A DNA stretch of 6,275 nt from Myxococcales bacterium (GTDB lineage: Bacteria > Myxococcota > Bradymonadia > REDH01): assembly GCA_018970625.1 (NCBI GenBank), contig JAGWVZ010000221.1:1-6275 (forward strand), written 5' to 3'. A model generated the notes under the pieces. That model was not told where the DNA came from and did no database searches. It was given only the letters and a program-made list of their open reading frames with translations. A program made the position numbers and the translations under genes. Position 1 is the stretch's first letter, and every line of letters starts with the position of its first letter. This document shows positions 1-4,159 of the stretch, piece by piece.

Positions 1-24
1 CAGTGACTTTCCCTACAGGTATCC

Positions 25-96
25 ATGATACGCACACTGGCTCTCCTCCTTGGCTTTGTATGCGCAGGACTTCTCGGTTCAGCGACCGCCGTGGCC
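25..96 (+). other. Sec signal peptide of the first surface protein
   Basis: Residues 1-24 have a short basic N-terminus (MIRT), a hydrophobic core rich in Leu, Val and Gly, and an Ala-x-Ala cleavage motif, AVA before N25. Cleavage after A22 (ATA) is an alternative. C13 lies within the hydrophobic core and is not a lipobox, because nothing resembling a small-residue cleavage pattern with a mature acidic linker follows it. The signal implies Sec export to the periplasm, after which the C-terminal anchor would act. Confidence 0.85.
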
Positions 97-3000
97 AACT
101 GCCCTCCGATTGACCCCACGCCCGGGGTCGCGGGCCTGGGCACCGCAGCCTCACGCAACGATGATGGTTCGACGGCTGCGCTCGATATCCGGTCGGTGTT
201 CCCCTCTGGTGTGGACTACTTTGGCTCGACCTACACCACGATCTTCGTGAACACGAACGGCAACGTCTCGTTCGGTGGCGGTATTTCTGCCTACACCCCG
301 TTTGCGTTCCCGGTTTCGGGATTCCCGATGATCGCGCCGTTCTTCGCCGACGTGGACACTCGTTCGACCCGATCGCCCGCTGGCGCACTGGGCGTCCGCA
401 ACCTCGTCTACTACGCTTTCGATACCGCAGACACCGACGTCGATGGCACCCGGCGGCGACTCATCGTGACCTGGTATGACGTCGACTATTATGATCAGTC
501 GCGCGCACCTGGCGGCAACACGTTTCAGCTTGTGATGACCAACCGCGATGACCGCAGCGTCGGCGACTTCGATGTCGAGTTCCGCTACGACGTCATCAAC
601 TGGTCGACCGGCAGCGCGAGGTCGTCGGGAGGCACGAACGGTGTGGGTGGAAATGAGGCTCAGGTGGGCTTCAACGCAGGTGACAACTCCCGCGCGGTTT
701 CCCATCCTTCGTCGCTGACGCCTGCGGTGCTGAACCTCGACACCATCGCCAGCAACTGGAACGACCCCAACCCTGCCACTGCGTGTGAAAGAGGCTCGTT
801 GCGGTACTCCATCGTCTCGAGCTGCGGCAATAGCGTCATCGCTCCGAGCGAACAGTGCGACGACGGCAATATCAACTCGGAGGACGGTTGTTCGGTTTTC
901 TGCGGCGTGGAGGATGGCTGGTCCTGCGTCAACCCGCCCACGGGTCGGAGCACCTGCTTCAACTTCTGCGGCAATGGCGTGCGTCTGGCTGCGCAGGGCG
1001 AGCAGTGTGACGACGGCAATACCCGGAACGGAGACGGTTGTTCGGCGAGCTGCCGCCTTGAATCGACCTGCGGCGACGGCCGGGGCGAAGGTCTGGAGCT
1101 CTGCGATGATGGCAATCGCGACGCTGGCGACGGCTGCGGCGAGTTCTGCGACGTGGTCGAAACCGGCTGGATCTGCCCTCGCACCGGTGGAGCCTGTACC
1201 CCGGTGTGCGGCGACAGCGTGCTGCTCGGTGGAGAAACGTGCGACGACGGAAATGCGATCGCCAATGACGGTTGCAACGCCAGCTGCGCCGTCGAGACCG
1301 GCTGGACCTGTGGAGCTCTGGGTCAGCCCTGCACATCCATCTGCGGCGACGGGCTTGTGCGGGGCATCGAGAGCTGCGACGACGGCAATGCGAGCAACAA
1401 CGACGCCTGCCTGAACAACTGCCAGTCCGCCGCTTGCGGCGACGGCTTTGCACAGTCCGGGGTTGAAGCCTGCGACGACGGCAACGCGAGCAACAACGAC
1501 GCCTGCCTCAATGTCTGTCAGGCCGCCAGCTGTGGCGACGGTTTCACCCGCACCGGGGTTGAAGCCTGCGACGACGGCAACGCGAGCAACAACGACGCCT
1601 GCCTAAACGTCTGCCAGGCCGCCGCTTGCGGCGACGGATTTGTTCAGGGCGGTGTCGAGTCGTGCGAGGACGGCAATGCCGAAGCTGGCGACGGGTGTGG
1701 CGCCTGCACGGTCGAACAGGGCTGGACGTGCCCAACTGTGGGTGCGCCTTGCCAGGCCGTCTGTGGCGATGGGCGCATTGTGGGCGACGAGAGCTGCGAC
1801 GACGACAACAACAGCAACGGAGATGGCTGTAGTTCTTCGTGCGGCATCGAATCAGGCTGGGTATGTGGCGTGGTCGGCGAGCCATGTATCGCCTTCTGCG
1901 GCGATGGGCTGGTCGTAGGCCCGGAAGCCTGCGACGATGGAAATGTAGACGCCACCGATGGTTGCAGCGCCACCTGCGATGTAGAAACCGGCTGGGATTG
2001 TCCGGTCGCCGGCGCGTCCTGCGAGACCATCTGCGGTGACGGCGTGATCCTCGGAGATGAACAGTGCGATGACAGCAATCTTGCAGCCCTCGACGGCTGC
2101 GACACATTCTGTGCTGTCGAGGATGGCTGGGATTGCGAGGTCGCTGGCGCAGCCTGTGTACCAGCGTGTGGTGATGGTGCGCTGTTGGGCGACGAAAGCT
2201 GCGATGATGGTAATACGAACGCGGATGACGGCTGTTCGAGTGCCTGCACGGTGGAGGCTGGCTGGCTGTGTGCCGACGTGGGAGCACCCTGTACTCCGGT
2301 GTGTGGCGACGGGCGTCTGCGGGGTGACGAGGTCTGCGACGACGGCAATCTGGAATCGACCGATGGATGCACCGCGGTCTGCACCATCGACTCTGGTTAC
2401 AGCTGCCCGGAACCGGGTGCACCCTGTACCACTGAGTGCGGTGATGGGCTCGTGGCGGGTGCCGAGGCCTGCGACGATGGTGACGTCGAGCCGAATGATG
2501 GGTGCAGTGAGCGCTGCACCGTCGAGGACGGTTTCCTGTGCGGAACTGCTGGACGCCCGTGCGAGGCCGTCTGCGGCGATGGCCAGGTTCTGGGAGACGA
2601 GTTCTGTGACGACGCCAATCAGACCGACGGCGATGGCTGTTCGGCGGATTGCGCCGTCGAGGAAGGGTGGGAATGTGTGGATGATGGGGCGTTGAGCACC
2701 TGCGGTACCACCTGCGGCGATGAACTGGTACGCGGCACTGAGGCCTGCGACGACGGCAACCTGACCGACGGCGACGGCTGCTCGACTACCTGTACCGTGG
2801 AAGCTGGTTTTGATTGCACCACTGACGAGACCGTATTGCCTGGTACAACCTGCGACGCCATCTGCGGTGACGGGTTGGTGAGGGGCGATGAAACCTGCGA
2901 CGACGCGGAGCTTACGCCCGGCGACGGCTGCTCGACGGAGTGCCAGATCGAAACGGGCTGGTCGTGTTCGGAAGAACCAAGTCAGTGTATCCGCGAGGTG

Positions 3001-3732
3001 GTCTGCGGTGATGGATTACTGGCCGCGAGTGAAGCATGCGATGACGGTGGCCGCGAAGACGGCGATGGCTGTTCGGATGCCTGTTCAGTCGAAGACGGCT
3101 GGGAGTGTGTTATCGTCGAAGGCAACACCGTTTGCACCTTCCTCGATGAGGACGGCGACGGCAGCGGCGACGGCGACGACAACTGCATATTGATCGCGAA
3201 CCCCGAACAGACCGACGCAGACGAAGACACCGTCGGTGATGCCTGCGATAACTGCCCGGATGATGCGAACCCCGACCAGCTCGACTCGGATGAAGACGGC
3301 GTGGGTGACATCTGCGAAACCACCGGCGGCGATACAGGCGTCGATGCAGGCGATGCAGGCGATGCAGGCGATGCAGCCGATGCTGGCGATGCAGCCGATG
3401 CTGGCGATGCAGGCGATGCAGGCGATGCAGGCGATGCAGGCGATGCAGGCGATGCAGCCGATGCTGGCGATGCAGCCGATGCTGGCGATGCAGCCGATGC
3501 TGGCACCACGGACTCCGGCACCACGGACTCCGGAGCCTCCGATAGCGGTGACGATGGCAACTCTGCAGACTCGGATACTGACGCCGGCATTGATGATGGA
3601 TCTCCCGAATTCAGTGGTGGCAGTCGCGCTGGCTGCTCGGCTGCCCCCGTTGCGGGCGGTCATTGGGTGCTTCCGCTCGTCGGAGTCTTGATGGCCCTGT
3701 TGGTGGTGCGCCGCGGCCGCTCAGGTATTTGA
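25..3732 (+). CDS. NIDO-head, DUF4215-stalk surface protein with MYXO-CTERM-like anchor
   Basis: This complete 1235-residue protein is predicted to be exported and anchored at the cell surface, with a probable adhesive or recognition role (inferred). Residues 1-24 form a Sec signal peptide. Residues about 55-262 resemble a NIDO domain, with the motif [11 protein letters not shown], then APFFADVDT and [10 protein letters not shown]26 and C254 flank it. Residues 267-1040 are 18 DUF4215 repeats (CGDG, CDDGN, DGC). Residues 1041-1098 are thrombospondin type-3 repeats, 1107-1160 an Asp-Ala-Gly/Ala spacer, 1161-1202 a Ser/Thr/Asp-rich linker, and 1203-1235 a Gly-Cys, hydrophobic helix, Arg tail. 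The start is firm: an in-frame TGA at 4-6 leaves ATG 25 as the first usable codon, although only a weak AGG (17-19) precedes it. Stalk length and order resemble Myxococcus TraA, but that protein has a PA14 head. Ligand and partner are unknown. Confidence in the coding call is very high; the role is inference. Confidence 0.95.
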   Translation: MIRTLALLLGFVCAGLLGSATAVANCPPIDPTPGVAGLGTAASRNDDGSTAALDIRSVFPSGVDYFGSTYTTIFVNTNGNVSFGGGISAYTPFAFPVSGFPMIAPFFADVDTRSTRSPAGALGVRNLVYYAFDTADTDVDGTRRRLIVTWYDVDYYDQSRAPGGNTFQLVMTNRDDRSVGDFDVEFRYDVINWSTGSARSSGGTNGVGGNEAQVGFNAGDNSRAVSHPSSLTPAVLNLDTIASNWNDPNPATACERGSLRYSIVSSCGNSVIAPSEQCDDGNINSEDGCSVFCGVEDGWSCVNPPTGRSTCFNFCGNGVRLAAQGEQCDDGNTRNGDGCSASCRLESTCGDGRGEGLELCDDGNRDAGDGCGEFCDVVETGWICPRTGGACTPVCGDSVLLGGETCDDGNAIANDGCNASCAVETGWTCGALGQPCTSICGDGLVRGIESCDDGNASNNDACLNNCQSAACGDGFAQSGVEACDDGNASNNDACLNVCQAASCGDGFTRTGVEACDDGNASNNDACLNVCQAAACGDGFVQGGVESCEDGNAEAGDGCGACTVEQGWTCPTVGAPCQAVCGDGRIVGDESCDDDNNSNGDGCSSSCGIESGWVCGVVGEPCIAFCGDGLVVGPEACDDGNVDATDGCSATCDVETGWDCPVAGASCETICGDGVILGDEQCDDSNLAALDGCDTFCAVEDGWDCEVAGAACVPACGDGALLGDESCDDGNTNADDGCSSACTVEAGWLCADVGAPCTPVCGDGRLRGDEVCDDGNLESTDGCTAVCTIDSGYSCPEPGAPCTTECGDGLVAGAEACDDGDVEPNDGCSERCTVEDGFLCGTAGRPCEAVCGDGQVLGDEFCDDANQTDGDGCSADCAVEEGWECVDDGALSTCGTTCGDELVRGTEACDDGNLTDGDGCSTTCTVEAGFDCTTDETVLPGTTCDAICGDGLVRGDETCDDAELTPGDGCSTECQIETGWSCSEEPSQCIREVVCGDGLLAASEACDDGGREDGDGCSDACSVEDGWECVIVEGNTVCTFLDEDGDGSGDGDDNCILIANPEQTDADEDTVGDACDNCPDDANPDQLDSDEDGVGDICETTGGDTGVDAGDAGDAGDAADAGDAADAGDAGDAGDAGDAGDAGDAADAGDAADAGDAADAGTTDSGTTDSGASDSGDDGNSADSDTDAGIDDGSPEFSGGSRAGCSAAPVAGGHWVLPLVGVLMALLVVRRGRSGI
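187..810 (+). other. NIDO-like N-terminal head domain (residues 55-262)
   Basis: The region just after the signal peptide has the hallmarks of the NIDO domain known from nidogen and alpha-tectorin and also found in bacterial surface proteins. It opens with an aromatic, beta-rich stretch ([11 protein letters not shown]), then [11 protein letters not shown], an [10 protein letters not shown] strand, [11 protein letters not shown], and a final [11 protein letters not shown] segment. It contains no cysteine apart from C254 near its end, in sharp contrast to the following stalk. In animals the domain occurs in matrix proteins and its precise function is not settled; here a binding head is the inferred role. 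Confidence 0.75.
823..3144 (+). repeat. 18 tandem DUF4215 cysteine-rich repeats (protein level)
   Basis: Repeats start at residues 267, 315, 349, 395, 440, 471, 503, 535, 580, 625, 670, 715, 760, 805, 850, 897, 947 and 994. The consensus is CGDG, an acidic spacer, CDDGN, DGCS, a Cys three residues on, VE.GW.C and a last Cys, giving six cysteines in about 45 residues. Repeats 2, 5, 6 and 7 lack the GW.C module and have four cysteines. The total is 100 cysteines, an even number consistent with full disulfide pairing. From 580 to 850 the period is exactly 45 residues (135 bp). The family corresponds to DUF4215, also described as the Myxococcus cysteine-rich repeat. The conserved acidic CDDGN...DGC segment could bind calcium, which is inference. 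The array probably forms an elongated stalk. Confidence 0.95.
1342..1626 (+). repeat. Three short, recently duplicated DUF4215 repeats (repeats 5-7)
   Basis: Repeats 5, 6 and 7 (residues 440-534) are 31-32 residues long and end right after the fourth cysteine, without the GW.C...C module. All three share the segment [14 protein letters not shown], so the usual DGCS is replaced by DACL. Repeats 6 and 7 are 96 bp apart and share an uninterrupted identical stretch of 52 bases, 1457-1508 and 1553-1604. Elsewhere in the array neighbouring repeats have diverged much further. This indicates recent tandem duplication or gene conversion within this sub-block. Confidence 0.9.
3145..3318 (+). other. Thrombospondin type-3 calcium-binding repeats (residues 1041-1098)
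   Basis: Three Asp-rich motifs are visible: [14 protein letters not shown] at 1041-1054, [14 protein letters not shown] at 1064-1077 and [11 protein letters not shown] ending at C1096. They are separated by ANPEQT and ANPDQL linkers, the normal spacing of thrombospondin type-3 repeats. In the known family the Asp side chains coordinate calcium around a core that has little other structure, with cysteines pairing between motifs. Here the four cysteines (1054, 1074, 1077, 1096) can pair. The segment joins the disulfide stalk to the low-complexity spacer, so calcium binding could stiffen the membrane-proximal part. Confidence 0.9.
3343..3504 (+). repeat. 18-copy 9-bp tandem repeat encoding Asp-Ala-Gly/Ala spacer
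   Basis: The array is an uninterrupted run of 18 nonamers of three kinds: GATGCAGGC (DAG), GATGCAGCC (DAA) and GATGCTGGC (DAG). The order is three GATGCAGGC, two copies of the 18-bp pair GATGCAGCCGATGCTGGC, five GATGCAGGC, then three copies of the same 18-bp pair. Unit length is a multiple of three, so copy-number change lengthens or shortens the spacer by three residues without a frameshift. The product is a highly acidic, flexible 54-residue linker between the calcium-binding repeats and the anchor, probably acting as a surface spacer. Confidence 0.97.
3631..3729 (+). other. MYXO-CTERM / GC_trans_RRR-type C-terminal sorting signal
   Basis: Residues 1203-1235 show the tripartite tail: Gly1203-Cys1204 in AGCSAAP, a hydrophobic segment about 1213-1228, and a basic end (RRGR). 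This matches the MYXO-CTERM and GC_trans_RRR patterns described for Myxococcota surface proteins, in which the invariant Cys is tied to processing by the myxosortase protease and surface anchoring. The helix includes His1213 and Trp1214 at its outer edge. No myxosortase gene is in this window. Anchoring is inferred from family knowledge. Confidence 0.88.
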
Positions 3733-3767
3733 CCAACAGCCGCGCCGACACTTCACCCTCGGTCCTG

Positions 3768-3802
3768 GGTCGGCTCCACCCGAACATGGCGAGGAGCTGA
3801 CT
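3768..3802 (+). terminator. Weak hairpin downstream of the first gene
   Basis: GTCGGCTCC (3769-3777) can pair with GGAGCTGAC (3793-3801), with one G-U pair, and a further G-U pair at 3768/3802. The loop is 15 bases. It starts 36 bases after the stop codon of the first gene. No T-run follows, so it does not look like a classical intrinsic terminator. It could act as an RNA 3'-end stabiliser or be chance in GC-rich DNA. Confidence 0.22.
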
Positions 3803-4022
3803 ACGGCCACCTGCAAACGGTAGCGTGATCCCGAGCCCCAGGCGGGGTTCAATCGCCACGTCGAGGTCCGAGAAGCATGCTCTCCCACGGCGTCGACGAT
3901 GACCCGCAGGGCCCCGGGGCCTACCGTCTGCCTCGTGGCTAACAGGACGATCCCTTGCATCGACACACCAACGCGCTATTCGGATACCCGTTTCGACGAG
4001 CTCCCGTTCGTCGCTCCTGTCC

Positions 4023-4028
4023 GGAAAG
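4023..4028 (+). promoter_or_regulatory. Shine-Dalgarno-like GGAAAG fixing the lipoprotein start
   Basis: GGAAAG lies eight bases before ATG 4037. The reading frame is open upstream to a TAG at 3821-3823 and contains an earlier ATG at 3899. That codon has no Shine-Dalgarno-like sequence and would put 46 further residues before an already long lipoprotein signal. The site therefore favours ATG 4037. Confidence 0.5.
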
Positions 4029-4036
4029 ACGTCATC

Positions 4037-4159
4037 ATGGTCGGCTCAACGAAGACTCAAATCAAGGATGGGATTCGCCATTCACGCGCAGTTCTCACGG
4101 TGGCCGCGCGATGCGGAGTGACGATTTTCGCGTTGTCAGCCGGGTTTTTGGCGGCTTGT
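4037..4159 (+). other. Lipoprotein signal peptide with LAAC lipobox
   Basis: The N-region has basic residues K6, K10, R14, H15, R17 and R25. A hydrophobic stretch (V28-A40) follows and ends with L38-A39-A40-C41, a canonical lipobox for signal peptidase II. An acidic, Gly/Ser-rich linker follows immediately, as is usual in lipoproteins. The n-region is longer than average, so the true start could be slightly further downstream, but no better in-frame start with a ribosome binding site was found. Confidence 0.85.

Larger units (their letters stand above)
3733..4036. other. Intergenic region with possible minus-strand gene remnant
   Basis: No convincing intact gene lies in these 304 bases. They contain an imperfect hairpin (3768-3802) and a perfect 12-bp palindrome GGCCCCGGGGCC (3910-3921). 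A TTGCAT at 3955-3960 resembles a -35 box, but no good -10 follows at the usual distance, so no promoter is called. On the minus strand two overlapping frames read like protein. One gives GIVLLATRQTVGPGALRVIV within 3876-3960, and the other gives DLDVAIEPRLGLGITLPFAG and onward within 3720-3868. A frameshift near 3870 would join them into a single C-terminal fragment. No start or ribosome binding site supports an intact gene, so a decayed remnant is only a possibility. Confidence 0.5.

Noticed and set aside
151..705. Minus-strand open frame of 184 codons
   Set aside because: It lies fully opposite the NIDO head of the first gene, has no ribosome binding site and no recognisable domain; GC-rich third positions keep antisense frames open.
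1544..2422. Long minus-strand frames (292 and 247 codons) opposite the DUF4215 array
   Set aside because: Their products are strongly biased (Arg/His-rich or Ser/Pro/Gln-rich) and repeat with the 135-bp period, as expected of the antisense of a repeat array.
3343..3504. CRISPR-like repeat array
   Set aside because: The units are contiguous 9-bp repeats without spacers and translate in frame to the Asp-Ala-Gly linker.
3824..4036. Upstream extension of the lipoprotein gene to ATG 3899
   Set aside because: The frame is open, but ATG 3899 has no Shine-Dalgarno-like sequence, and the lipoprotein signal and GGAAAG both fit ATG 4037.
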